A DNA stretch of 64,000 bases from Paulinella micropora (Eukaryota; Cercozoa; Imbricatea; Euglyphida; Paulinellidae), in NCBI GenBank assembly GCA_019918135.1, contig WBZZ01006702.1, positions 12,501-76,500 of the forward strand. Reading direction: 5' to 3'. The notes under the pieces were generated by a model. It made no database searches. It was not told where the DNA came from and saw only the letters and a program-made list of their open reading frames with translations. The first letter of the stretch is position 1. Every line of letters starts with the position of its first letter. The position numbers and the translations under genes are program-made. Below, in pieces: positions 42,373 through 54,455 of the stretch.

Positions 42373-45300
42373 TCAAGGAGCAGGAGGGAGGGGGAGGGGA
42401 AGGGCGCAGAAGCTGCAAAAGAAATAAATACATGCAACGCCTCCACAGGTCGGCCTCCCCTCTGTTCATATTTTTCTGACCCTGCGCACAGTGGCCGAGC
42501 TATGGCACGGACAGGACGCCGTCGGGGCCGGCCGGGGCTCTTGTCCTCCTAGAACATTGACCACCGCCCATCCATTCGCGCAGGGTCGTGCTGGAGCACG
42601 GTCCTGCGCTACTAGTTTTCAGTGCTCAAGTGTAGGACCGTCGAGTGGGCCGGATGCTACAACAGCCTGAGAGTGCCGTTGCAAGTGTCAAGTGCAATGC
42701 CTTGTCGAGCTTTAATTCAGCGTAAATTACGTTTTCTTGGCGCGGCCCCCTCCCCCTGCCCTTTCCCTCTCCCGCTCCCTGTTCTTAGTGTCAATAATAA
42801 AACTTTGTCAGGGATTTCTGTTTTTGCGTGATTCTTTTTTGTATACCGGCAAAGCGCGCCCCTGCCTCTTCCCTCTGCAAGATCCGCGGAAATATCTGCG
42901 GAAATATGAAAAGTGGAAAAAAATTCGGAACGCGTTTGCACGCGCTCTGAGGAGGGACGAGGGGGGGGGGGGGGGGAGCGGAGGGGATGCACATCCCGCC
43001 CCTTTCTTTCTCCCTCCCCCCCTTTCTTCCCCCCGTGTTCCCTTCGTTTGGGCAAAAAAAAATTTTCTTTCTTCTTTTCATATTTTTTTGACCTTGCGCA
43101 CGGTGGCCGAGCCATGGCACGGACAGGACGCCGTTGGGGCCGGCCGGGGCCCTTGTCCTCCTAGCACATTGACCACCGCCCATCTATCCGCCGCAGGGTC
43201 GTGCTGGGGCACAGTGCCCCTGAGTGTAAGACCGTCAAGCTTTAATTCAGCGTATTCTTTTTCGCACTCTCTTGGCGGGGCACTTTCCCTCTCCTCTGTA
43301 TTCTCAAATTATTTCTGCCACCCTCCCCCTTCCCTCTTACCGACGGGGGGATGGGGGGGGGGGGGGGGAAGATAGATTGATCCTTTCCGGCCCTTTTCTC
43401 TCTTAGTTTTCAGTGCCGAAGATTAAAGCTTTGTCAAGGATTTCTTTTTTCGCGTGCCCCTCCCCCACCTCTTTTCATATTCCCGCGGATCTTGCGCACG
43501 GTGGTCGAGCTATGACACTGACAGGACGCCGTCGGGGTAGTGAGGCCTTTGTCCTGGCACATTGACCACCGCCCATCTATCCTCCGCAGGGTCGTGCTGG
43601 AGCACGGTGATTTGCTCCTAGTGTTCAGTGCCCCCAGTGTAGGACCGTCGAGCTTTGATTCAACGTATTCTTTTTCGCACTCTCTTGGCAAGCGAGTAGA
43701 GCACAGACGGTGCAGGCCAGGGTTCTAACATAGGCTACCGCAGCGACATGACGTAGGCCGGATGCTGCGGCAGCCTGAGGGGTGCCGTTGCAAATGTCAA
43801 GTGCAATGCCTTGTCGAGCTTTAATTCAGCGTCAATTCTCTCCATCTCCTAATTCTCAGTGTCAAGTGTAAGACTTTGTCGAGTTTTAATTCAGCGTGGA
43901 TTTTTCTTGCACTTTCTTGGCGCCCACTCCCCCTTTCCCTCTCCCCCCCCCCCTCTCTTGGTTCTCAGTGCCAAGATTAAAACTTTGTCAGGGATTTTTT
44001 TTAATTTTTTGTGTACATTTCTTAGCGCGCCCCTGCCCTCCCCCTCCCGCTCCCGCTCCCGATTCTCAGACAGTGAGAAGAGGCCGGGGGGGGGGGGGAA
44101 GCACATCCCGCCCTCTTCTTTTTTCCTTCCTCCCCCCCCCTTCTTTCCCCCTGTCTGTTTCGTTTGTTGTCGAACCAAAAAAAATTGTTTTTCCTCTTTT
44201 CATCCGCCACAGGGTCGTACTGGAAGCACAGTGCTCCGCTCCTAGTTTTCAGTGCCCCAAGTGTAAGACCGTCGAGCTTTAATTCAGCGTATTCTTTTTC
44301 GCACTCTCTTGGCGCGCGAGCAGAGCACAGACGGTGCCGGCTAGGGTTCTAACATAGGCTACCGCAGCAACATGACGTGGGCCGGATGCCGCGGCAGCCT
44401 GAGGGTGCCGTTGCAAGTGTCAAGTGTAATGCCTTGTCGAGTTTAATTCAGCGTGGACTTTTCTTGCACTTTCTTGGCGCCCCCTGCCTCTTCCTCTCTC
44501 CCCTGAGCCCAGGGGGCTTAAAGGGGAAGAGTGAATGGCGCAGAAGCTACAAACAAAATAAATACATGCAACGCATCCACTAATCCCCCCCCTGTCCTCC
44601 CTTTCTTTCTTCCCCGTCTGTTCCCTTTGTTGTCGGGCAAAAAAAACTTTCTTTCTTCTTTGCATATTTTTCTGACCTTGCGCACGGTGGCCGAGCCATG
44701 GCACGGACAGGACGCTGTCGGGGGTAGTGAGGCCCTTGTCCTCCTAGCACATTGACCCCCGCCCATCCATCCGCCGCAGGGTCGTGCTGGATCACGGTGC
44801 CTTCTGAGTGTAAGATTGTCGAGCTTTAATTCAGTGTATTCTTTTTCGCACTCTCTTGGCGCCCCCTCCCTCCTCCCCCTCCCCTGTACATTTGTCTTGT
44901 GCCTCCCCCCCCCTCTGTATTCTCAAATCCTTTCTGCCACCCTTCCCCCCCCTCTCTCTTACCGACGGGGGGATGAGGGGGGGGGGGAAGATAGATTGAT
45001 CCTCTCCCCAACCCCCTTCCTCTCTTAGCTTTCAGTGCCGAAGATTAAAACTTTGTCAGTGATTTCTTTTTTCGCGTGATTTTTTTACATTCTTGTCCTC
45101 CTAGTTTTCAGTGCCCCCAGTGTAAGACCGTCGAGCTTTAATTCAACGTATTCTTTTTCGCACTCTCTTGGCGCGCGAGTAGAGCACAGACGGTGCCAGC
45201 CAGGGTTCTAACATAGGCTACCGCAGCAACATGGCGTGGACCGGTGCTGCGGCAGCCTGATGATGGGTGCCGTTGCAAATGTCAAGTGCAATGCCCTGTC

Positions 45301-46139
45301 GAGCTTTAATTCAGCGTAGATTCTCTCCATCTCCTAATTCTCAGTGTCAAGTGTAAGACTTTGTCGAGTTTTAATTCAGCGTGGACTTTTCTTGCACTTT
45401 CTTGGCGCCTACTCTCCCTGTCCCTTCCCTTTCCCTCTCCCTCTCTTAGTTTCCAATGCCAAGATTAAAACTTTGTCAGGGATTTTTTTAATTTTTTGTA
45501 CATTTCTTAGCGCGCCCCTGCCCTCCCCCTTCCGCTCCCGCTCCCGATTCTCAGACGGTGAGAAGGGACAGAGGTGGGGGGGGGGGGGGGAGAAGCACAT
45601 CCCGCCTTTTTCTTCCCCCCCGTCTGTTCCCTTTGTTGTCGGGCAAAAAAAATTTCCACAGATCTTTTCATATTTTTCTGACCTTGCGCACGGTGGCTGA
45701 GCCATGGCACGGACAGGACGCCGTCGGGGGGTAAGTGTGGGGCCCTTGTCCTCCTGGTATATTGACCATAGGGGGCAGTACAATCCGCCGCAGGGTCGTG
45801 CTGGAGCACGGTGCCCTGCTCCTAGTTTTTAGTGCTTCAATGTAAGACCGCCGAGCTTTAATTCAGCGCATTCTTTTTCGCACTCCCTTGACGCCCCTAC
45901 CCCTCCCCCTTCCCTCCCGCTCCCGATTTCCCATTTCCCTGCTCCTTGAGCCCCCCTGGCTCAGAGGGCTCAGAGGGGGGGGGGGGGGGAAGAAAAAGGG
46001 GGAGGGGGGGGGGCGCCCCCCCCCCCATTGGTGGGCTCCAAAAAAAAGTTTACTTATTTTTGCCCCTCCGCTCCGAGGAGGGAGGAAGATGTGCCGCGTG
46101 CTGCCCTTTCTCTCTTCCAACTGCTTGCCGGTCTCAGGG

Positions 46140-46300
46140 GGGGTTTGCCTTCCTAGATTTCAATTCAATCCGGAATGGTTTCCGAACCGGCTCTTTTGCC
46201 GGTTCGGAACGAAGTCTGCTACAGATGTCAGAATGAATCGCGTGTTTGTATCTTCTGTAGCCCGAGCGCCAAGCTTCATTAGCCGCTAACTCTTGTGCTA
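46140..46300 (-). pseudogene. Coiled-coil gene family, rearranged fragment
   Basis: It reads QELAANEAWRSGYRRYKHAI, then CSRLRSEPAKEPVRKPFRIE in one frame. The C-terminal IPDWIEI codons are shifted, followed by the 3'-flank repeat. It resembles the fragment at 39.2 kb with more of the 3' end kept. Confidence 0.5.
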
Positions 46301-49300
46301 AGCCATGGCACGGACAGGACGCCGTCGGAGTAGTGAGGCTTTTGTCCTGGCGATTGACCACCGCCCGTCCATCCGCCGCAGGGTCGTGCTGGGGGCACGG
46401 TGATCCGCTCCTAGTTTTCAGTGCTAATTCAGCGTGGACTTTTCTTGCACTTTCTTGGCGCCCCACTCTCCCTGTCCCTTCCCTCTCCCTCTTGGTTCTC
46501 AGTGCTAGGATTAAAACTTTGTCAAAAAAATTTTATTTATCTTTCTTGTACACCGGCGAAGCGCGCCCCTGCCCTCCCTTCTCCCGCTCCTACCCCCGAT
46601 TCGCCGACAGTGACGGGGGGATGCACACCCCGCCCCCTTCTTCCCCGCCCCCCTTCCTCTTCCTCCCTTTTTTTCCCCTTCTTTTTCCCCCCGTCTGTTC
46701 CCTTTGTTGTCGGGCAAAAAAAATTTCCGCAGATCTTTTCATATTTTTCCGACCTTGCGCATTGTGGCCGAGCCATGGCACGGACAGGACGCCGTTGGGG
46801 GTAGTGAGGCCCTTGTCCTCCTAGCACAATTGACCACGGGGCAGTACCATCCGTCGCAGGGTCGTGCTGGAGCACGGTGCACAAGATCCGCGGAAATATC
46901 TGCGGAAATATGAAAATTGGAAATGAAAAAATTTTTTGGAACGCGTTTGCACGCGCAAACAAGGGACGAGGGGAGGGGGGGATAGCAGGGGACAAGGGAA
47001 ACAGAGGGACGAGAGTGAGGGGGGGGGGGGGGGAAGCACACCCCCTTCTTCCTCCCTTCCTCTTCCTCCCTCCTTCCCCCCTTTATTTCGTTTGTTCCCC
47101 CCTTGTTCTCGGGCCAACATTTTTTTTCTTTTTTATATTTTTCTGACCTTGCGCACTGGTCGAGCCGTGGCACGGACAGGACGCCGTCGGGGTAGTGAAG
47201 CTCTTGTCCTCCTAGCACATTAACCACGGGGGCAGTACTATTCGCCGCAGGGTCGTGCTGGGGGCACGGTGCTCCGCTCCTAGTTTTCAGTGCTCAAGTG
47301 TACGACCGTCGAGTGGGCCGGATGCTGCGACAGCCTGAGGGTGACGTTGCAAGTGTCAAGTGTAAGACTTTGTCGAGTTTTAATTAAAAAAGTTTTTCTT
47401 GCACTTTCTTGGCGCCCCCTGCCACTTCCTCTCTCCCCTGAGTCCAGGGGGGGCTTAAGGAGCAGGCGAAGGGAAGGGTGAATGGCGCGGAAGCTACAAA
47501 CAAAATAAATACATGCAACGCTTCTACTAATCCCCCCCCCCCCCTATGCCGGGCGCCTTCCCCCCTTCACTCTTACTGACGAGGGGAAAAGATAGATTAA
47601 TCCTCCTCGGCCCCTTCCTCTCTCTAGTTTTCAGTGCCAAGACTACAACTCTGTCATGGATTTTTTTAATTTTTTTATACACCGGCGAAGCGCGCCCCTG
47701 CCCTCCCTCTCCCGCTCCGCTCCCGATTCTCAGACAGTGAGGTGGGGGGGGGGGGGGTGACGGGGGAGAAGCACATCCCGCCCCCTTCTTCCTCCCTTCC
47801 ACTTTTTCTAGTGAGGCCCTTGTCCTTCTGGCACATTGACCACTGCCCATCCATCCGCCGCAGGGTCGTGCTGGAGCACAGTGCTCCGCTCCTAGTTTTC
47901 AGTGCCCAAGTGTAAGACCGTCGAGCTTTAATTCAGCGTATTCCTTTTCGCACTCTCATGGCGCGCCCCTTTCCCTTTCCCGCTCCCTCTCTTGGTTCTC
48001 AGTGCCAAGATTAAAACTTTGTCAGAGATTTTTTTAATTTTTTTTTGTACATTCTTAGCGCGCCCCTACCCTCCCCCTACTCTACTCCCTCCCCTCTCCC
48101 TGAGCCCAGAGGGCTCAAGGAGCAGGGGAAGGGGAGGGGAAGTGCGCACAAGTCACTTTCTTGGCTTCCCCTGCCCCTTTGCCTCTCCCACTCCCCCCTT
48201 TTTTCCCCCTGTCTGTTTCCTTTGTTGTCGAACAAAAAGAATTTTTTTTCCCTCTTTTCATGTTTTTCTGACCTTGCGCACGGTGGCTTAGCCATGGCGC
48301 TGACAGGATGCAGTCGGGGTAGTGAGGCTTTTGTCCTCCTGGCGCATTAACCACCGATCATCCATCCGCCGCAGAGTCGTGCTGGAGCGCAGTGCTCCGC
48401 TCCTAGTTTTCAGTGCCCAAGTGTAAGGCCGTCGAGCTTTAATTCAGCGTAAATTCTCTCCCTTTCATAGTTCTCAGTGTCAAGTGTAAGACTTTGTCGA
48501 GTTTTAATTCAGCGTAAATTACATTTTCTTGGCGCGGCCCCCTTCCCCCCCCCCCCCCCCCCGTGCCACTTCTCTCGCTCGCTCCCCGTTCTCTCCTAGT
48601 TCTCAGCGCCAAAATTAAAAACTTTGCCAGGGATTTTCTTATTATCTTTTTCTTATACATTCTTAGCGCGCCCCTGCCCTCCCCCTCTCTTCTTTAGATT
48701 TGTTTTGTGTCTTCTCTCTTCTCTAATCACCCCACCCCCTGAGCCAGGGGTCTGAAAGAGCAGGGGGCAGAACTAAACACAAAACTAAGAGGATGCCACT
48801 GAGTTCATGCCGGGGCGCTTCTCCCCCCTCATCAAAATATTTTTTTCTGCCACCCTCCCCTGAGCCCAGGGGGCTCAAGGAGCAGGGGAGGGGAAGGGGG
48901 AAGGGTGAATGGCGCAGAAGCTACAAACAAAATAAATACATGCAACGCCTCCACTAACCCCCCCCCCCCCTTCTTCCCCCCCTCTGTTCCCTTTGTTGTC
49001 GGGCAAAAAAAAAATTCTTTTCCTCTTTTCATATTTTTCTGACCTTGCGCACGGTGGCCGAGCCATGGCACGGACAGGACGCCGTCGTCGGGGGTAGTGA
49101 GGCCCTTGTCCTCCTAGCATATTGACCACCTCCCGTCCATCCGCCGCAGGGTCGTGCTGGAGCACGGTGCGCAAGATCTAGTTGCAGTGCCCCAAGTGTA
49201 CGACCGTCGAGTGGGCCGGATGCTACGGCAGCCTGAGGTTGCCGTTGCAAGTGTCAAGTGTAAGACCTTGTCGAGCTTTAATTCAGCGTAAATAAAATTT

Positions 49301-51064
49301 TCTTGGCGCGGCCCCCCCCCTGCCTCTTCCCTCTGCAAGATCTGCGGAAATAGGAAAAATATGAAAAGTGGAAAAAAAAATTTCTTGGAACGCGTTTGCA
49401 CGCGCAAACAAGGGACGAGGGGAGGACAGCAGGGGACAAGGGGAACAGAGGGACGAGAGGGAGGATGGGGGGAGAAAAGCACACCCCGCCCCTCCCTGTA
49501 CACGTTCTCAGACGGGGGGCAAGACAGATCGTGCTTGATCCTCCCACCCGCCCCTTCCCTCTCCCTCTCTTAGTTCTCAGTGCCAAGATTAGAACTTTGT
49601 CAGTAATTTTTTTTCGCGTGATTTTTCTTGTACATTCTTAGCGCGCCCCTACCCTCCCTTTCCCTCTCCCGATTCTCAGACGGGGGACTAAGACAATCCA
49701 TGCTTCTTCTTCCGTCTCCTTCTCCTAGTTTTTAGTGTCAAGTGTAAGACTTCGTCGAGCTTTAATTCAGCGTAAATTACAAATTCTTGGCGCGCCCTCT
49801 TCCCTTTCCCGCTCTCTGCTCTCAGACGGGGGGCTCAAAGAGCAGAGGGGCAGAATTGCAACAAAACTAAGAAGATTCCACTGAGCCCAGGGGGCTCAAG
49901 GAGCAGGGGGGGGGGAAGGGGAGGGGAAGGGCGTAGAAGCTGCAAAAGAAATAAATACATGCAACGCCTCCACTAACCCCCTCCCCTCTTTTCATATTTT
50001 TCTGACCTTGCGCACGGTGGCCGAGCTATGGCACGGACAGGACGCCGTCGGGGTAAGTGAAGGGGCTCTTGTCATCCTAGCACATTGATCACCGCCCACC
50101 CATTCGCCGCAGGGTCGTGCTGTAGCACGGTGCTCCGCTCCTAGTTTTCAGTGCCCCAAGTGTACGACCGTCGAGTGGGCCGGATGCTACGGCAGCCTGA
50201 GGTTGCCGTTGCAAGTGTCAAGTGTAAGACCTTGTCGAGCTTTAATTCAGCGTAAATGACATTTTCTTGGCACGGCCCCCCCCCCTGCCTCTTCCCTCTG
50301 CAAGATCTGCGGAAATAGGACAAATATGAAAAGTGGAAAAGAAAACTTTTTTTGGAACGCGTTTGCACGCGCAAACAAGGGACGAGGGGAGGGGAGGGGG
50401 ATAGCAGGGGACAGGGGAAGAGGAGGGAATGGGGGGGGAAGGAATATTTCCCCTTCATGCCCTTTGTCTTCTCCTTTCCTCTTCCTCCCCCCCCCCTTCT
50501 TTCCCCCCGTCTGTTTCGTTTGTTGTCGAACCAAAAAAAATTGTTTTTCCTCTTTTCATCCGCCACAGGGTCGTACTGGAAGCACGGTGCTCTGCTCCTA
50601 GTTTTCAGTGCCCCAAGTGTAAGACCGTCGAGCTTTAATTCAGCGTATTCTTTTTCGCACTCTTGGCGCGCGAGCATAGCACAGACGGTGCCGGCTAGGG
50701 TTCTAACATAGGCTACCGCAGCAACATGACGTGGGCCGGATGCTGCGACAGCCTGAGGGTGCCGTTGCAAGTGTCAAGTGTAATGCCTTGTCGAGTTTTA
50801 ATTCAGCGTGGACTTTTCTTGCACTTTCTTGGCGCCCCCTGCCTCTTCCTCTCTCCCCTGAGCCCAGGGGGCTCAAGGGGGAAGGGTGAATGGCGCAGAA
50901 GCTACAAACAAAATAAATACATGCAATGCCTCCACTAATCCCCCCCGGCCCCTTCCTCTCTTAGTTTTCAGTGCCAAGATTACAACTTTGTCATGGATTT
51001 TTTTTTGTACATTTCTTGGCGCGCCCCCTTCTTACCCCCTTCCTCTTCCTCCCTTCCCCCTTCT

Positions 51065-51420
51065 TTCCCCCGCCTGTCCCCTTTGTTGTCGGGCAAAAAA
51101 AATAATTTTTTTTCCACTCTTCATATTTTTCTGCCCTTGCGCACGATGGCCGAGCCATGGCACGGACAGGACGCCGTCGGGGTAGTGAGGCCCTTGTCCT
51201 CCTAGCATATTGACCACCGCCCGTCCATCCGCCGCATGGTCGTGCTGGAGCACGGTGCGCAAGATCTGCGGATATATCTGCGGGAATATGAAAAGTGGAA
51301 AAGAAAATTTTTTTTGGAACGCGTTTGCACGCGCAAACAAGGGACGACGGGAGGGGGGGGATAGCAGAGGACAAGGGGGAACAGAGGGACGAGAGGGGGG
51401 ACGGAGAGAGAAAAGCACAC
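51065..51420. repeat. Foldback (MITE-like) element, representative copy with both arms
   Basis: TTGCGCAC at 51137-51144 and GTGCGCAA at 51255-51262 bound a 110-nt core. The outer arms pair by eye over CCCTTTGTT, an A-run/T-run, TTTTCCACTYTTCATATT and their complements on the right. No open frame spans the unit, so it would be non-autonomous. Confidence 0.75.
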
Positions 51421-52819
51421 CCCCCCCCCTCCCTGTACACGTTCTCAGTGCCAAGATTGAAATTTTGTCAGTAATTTTTTTATTAATTTTTTCTTGTACA
51501 TTCTTAGCGCGCCCCTACCCTCCCCTTTCCCTCTTACCGACGGGGGGGGGGGGGGGGGTTGGGAAAGACAGATTGATCCTCCCCGGCCCCCTTCCTCTCT
51601 TAATTTTCCAGTGCCGAAGATTAAAACTTTGTCAAGGATTTATTTTTATTAATTTTTTTTACATCCTTAGCGTGCTCCCCTCTTTTCATATTTTTCTGAC
51701 CTTGCGCACGGTGGCCGAGTTATGGCACGGACAGGACGACGTCTGGGGTAAGTGAGGGCTCTTGTCCTCCTAGCACATTGACCACCGCCCATCCATTCGC
51801 CGCAAGGTCGCGCTGGAGCACGGTGCTCCGCTCCTAGTTTTTAGTGCCAAAGTGTACGACAGTCGAGTGGGCCGGATGCTGCGGCAGCTTGAGGGTGCCG
51901 TTTCAAGTGTCAAGTGTAAGACTTTGTCGAGCTTTAATTTAATTCAGCGTAAATTACATTTTCTTGGCGCTCCCCTGTTCCTCCCCCTTCCCACTGCCAC
52001 TCCCGACAATTCGTGCTTCCTCCTTCCCTGCCTCTTTTCTCTGCAAGATCTGCGGAAATATCTGCGGAAATATGAAAAGTGGAAAAGAAAATCTTTTTTG
52101 GAACGCGTTTGCACGCGCAAACAAGGGACGAGGGGAGGGGGGATAGCAGGGGACAAGGGGAAAAGGAGGGGGGGGAAAGGAGCATTTCCCTTCCCGTCCT
52201 CTCTGCCCTTTGTTTTCCCCCTTCCTCTTCCTCCCTCTTTCCCCCCGTCTGTTTCCTTTGTTGTCGGGCAAAAAAAATTCCGCAGATCTTTTCATATTTT
52301 TCTGACCTTGCGCACGATGATGGCCGAGCCATGGCACGGACGGGACGCCGTTGGGGTAAGTGAGGCTCTTGTCTTCCTAGCACAAATGTAAGACCGTCGA
52401 GCTTTAATTCAGCGCATTCTTTTTCGCACTCTCTTGGCCCCTCCCCCCCTACCCCTTCTCTTTCCTGCTCCTTGCTCTCGGACGGGGGAGGGGGGGGGGA
52501 GGGGCAAAGACAGATTGTGCTTCCCCTCCCCCCGCCCCTTCCCTCTCCCTCTCTTAGTTCTCAGTGCCAATATTAAAATTTTGTCAGTGATTTTTTCTCG
52601 CATGGTTTTTTCTTGCAAATTCTTAGCGCGCCCCTACCCTTCCCCTTCCCTCCCGCTCCCGATTCCCCCTTCCCCTGCTCCTTGAGCCCCCCGGGCTCAG
52701 GGGGCTCAGAGGGAGGGAAGAAAGAAAGGGGGAGAGGGGGGGCGCCCCCCCCCCCCCCTCTGTGGGCTCCAAAAAAAAGTTTACTTATTTTTGCCCCCCC
52801 TCTAAAGCCACAAATTTAA

Positions 52820-52840
52820 CCTGGTCACTTTGTGACCAGG
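52820..52840. promoter_or_regulatory. Perfect 9-bp stem-loop before a small gene
   Basis: CCTGGTCAC, TTT, GTGACCAGG, ending 5 nt before ATG 52846. It could be a regulator-binding palindrome or a leader hairpin. Confidence 0.5.
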
Positions 52841-52845
52841 TACAG

Positions 52846-53022
52846 ATGGCCCTGCCCACTGAGCTGCAAGCCTCGGCGTTGCCATTGTCTGACGCGTTAG
52901 CTTTGTTGCTCAGTAAATATTCGCTGTGCCTGTGCGGCAGCATAGACCAAGCGCGTGCGTTAGATCAGAAATTGTCCGAGTGCCTGCCGAGACGAAAGGC
53001 ACTGTTTAAGCCGGCCCAATAA
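52846..53022 (+). CDS. Small hypothetical protein
   Basis: 58 residues (MALPTELQASALPLSDALALLL to RRKALFKPAQ), Leu/Ala-rich and probably helical with two short Cys (LCLCG). It lies in GC-rich DNA just outside the repeat array and upstream of the LRR gene, same strand. No counterpart was found upstream of the first LRR copy. The family is unknown. Confidence 0.4.
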   Translation: MALPTELQASALPLSDALALLLSKYSLCLCGSIDQARALDQKLSECLPRRKALFKPAQ

Positions 53023-53078
53023 CTAAAGCGCGTGGCTTGCTTGCCCTAGACCTTGGTTCCCCGGCATGGTTTGGGAAA

Positions 53079-53104
53079 GGGGGGGGGGGGGGCGCCCCCC
53101 CCCC
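53079..53104. repeat. G-run/GCGC/C-run palindrome
   Basis: 14 G, CG and 10 C, placed 66 nt upstream of the LRR start. It is equivalent in position to the pair at 20061-20133. Confidence 0.85.
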
Positions 53105-53169
53105 TTCAACTGGACAGCTCTAAGCTTAGGAACGTCGGTGCTTGGTCACAATTTGCAAATTTCTCGCAA

Positions 53170-54384
53170 ATGCCCAAAAGGCAGCGAGCTGGTAAACTCA
53201 AGAAAGCCCGTGTCCCTGCCACTGCCCCTGGACCAGAGGCCCAGAGCAGCTGCGCAGAGGTTTGCACCCAGCCCGCGGCGGCCCCTTCTCGACCTTTTTC
53301 GGCTGCTAGCGTGCTAACAGGCGCCACCACGATGGAAAACTTCATGGAATACCAGAGCCGAAGCGGCGACCTGTCTGAGCTTGATCTTGGCAAAGCGGTG
53401 GATCCGCAGTTGCTCCTGGAATACGGTCCTGCTTGGTCACAAGTCGGAGTGCCCATCCGCAGGGTTCTGCTGCGCAAGTCGTTGGCTCTCCCGGACCTGT
53501 CTGCTTTTTCGGAATTTATCTTAGACCTTTGCGTCGAGGAGCTGGATTTATCAGGCTCTTCTCAGCTCACAGATGACATGCTGGCTGCTCTGTTGGAAAG
53601 CTTCCCCCGGCTTCAGCGACTGGTCTTGGCTGGCTGCGCCAGGGTTACGAACAAGGGCCTTTTGCACGTGGGCCGCCTGGTGCCTCAACTCCAAGCGCTA
53701 GACCTTTCCTCCTGCCCCGTCATCACAGGCGAGGGTTTGATTCGTCTGCTCGGCGATCTTCCCCAGCTCGAACGCTTAGTATTGCAACGTTGCTTTGGTC
53801 TACAAAGCCAGGCTATGGTCCTCTTTGCACAAGCGGGCCATCCACAGCTGCAAGAACTAGATCTGTCGTATTGCCCCTGGATTGAGGATTGCGTTCTGGC
53901 CCGCCTAGCTGCGCAGCATTTCCCCAAGCTCGCGCTGCTGGACCTGACATGTTGTTCCAAGATCACAGATGCCGGAGTTGCGGCGTTATCGTCACGGCTG
54001 CCTCGACTGCGGCGCCTGAGTCTGTCGGGCTGTTTCAAGCTTACAGAAGCAATCTGGCCTTACCTGTCGGCGCAAAACTGCCTGCAAAAGTCGGAGGAGC
54101 TTGATCTGTCGCGTTGCTCTTTGCTTACGGGCGAAGAAACGTCGCGATGGCCCAAGAAGCAAAAGCTACCTCGCTTGACCACCTTGAATCTCTCCGGGTG
54201 TTCTGCGCTCACCGACGCGGGTCTGCACGGCTTGGTCACGCGGCTACCAACCCTCCAAAAAGTCGATCTTTCGTATTGTCAAGAGCTTACTCCAGACTCA
54301 CTTGCGACCTTGTCCAAACTACCGAAGCTACAGGAAATGAACCTCACGCAATGCAAGGGGATTCTAGGCACGCAAGGCAATTAG
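53170..54384 (+). CDS. Cysteine-containing leucine-rich repeat protein, copy 2
   Basis: 404 residues from ATG 53170, chosen because the MPKRQRAGKLKKAR start matches copy 1. The upstream frame crosses the G/C palindrome. The same ~10 LRRs are present, with substitutions scattered evenly and no frame break. This fits two functional copies under constraint. It ends 72 nt from the stop of the convergent PARP gene, with TTTATTAAA in the gap serving both strands as a poly(A) signal. Confidence 0.8.
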   Translation: MPKRQRAGKLKKARVPATAPGPEAQSSCAEVCTQPAAAPSRPFSAASVLTGATTMENFMEYQSRSGDLSELDLGKAVDPQLLLEYGPAWSQVGVPIRRVLLRKSLALPDLSAFSEFILDLCVEELDLSGSSQLTDDMLAALLESFPRLQRLVLAGCARVTNKGLLHVGRLVPQLQALDLSSCPVITGEGLIRLLGDLPQLERLVLQRCFGLQSQAMVLFAQAGHPQLQELDLSYCPWIEDCVLARLAAQHFPKLALLDLTCCSKITDAGVAALSSRLPRLRRLSLSGCFKLTEAIWPYLSAQNCLQKSEELDLSRCSLLTGEETSRWPKKQKLPRLTTLNLSGCSALTDAGLHGLVTRLPTLQKVDLSYCQELTPDSLATLSKLPKLQEMNLTQCKGILGTQGN

Positions 54385-54387
54385 AGC

Positions 54388-54396
54388 TTTATTAAA
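54388..54396. terminator. Two-strand polyadenylation signal
   Basis: TTTATTAAA gives ATTAAA on plus for the LRR gene and AATAAA on minus for the PARP gene. A matching TTTATTAAA lies after LRR copy 1 near 21464-21472. Confidence 0.5.
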
Positions 54397-54455
54397 TTCG
54401 TGTTGGTACCATAAAAACTGTGAGTATACCCTTTGTGTTCTCGGCCGCCCGATCT

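Larger units (their letters stand above)
23580..52440. repeat. Array of shuffled dispersed repeats dominated by a MITE-like foldback element
   Basis: At least 30 copies of a ~110-130-nt core containing CCATGGCACGGACAGGACG can be found (for example 23590, 24380, 28590, 30210, 35004, 36582, 42501, 45704, 49065, 51157, 52330). Full copies begin TTGCGCAC and end GTGCGCAA. They are flanked by long imperfect inverted arms holding CAGATCTTTTCATATTT on the left and AAATATGAAAAGTGG on the right. Other recurring modules are a GTCGAGCTTTAATTCAGCGT block, a CAAGATTAAAACTTTGTCAG block and an AAATAAATACATGCAACGCC block. The many short open frames are repeat by-products. Genes inside are listed separately. 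Confidence 0.8.

Noticed and set aside
23580-52440. tRNA-derived SINE: the core has GGTGGCCGAGC, similar to a tRNA A box
   Set aside because: No B box at the expected distance and no cloverleaf could be drawn; the inverted-arm structure explains the element better.
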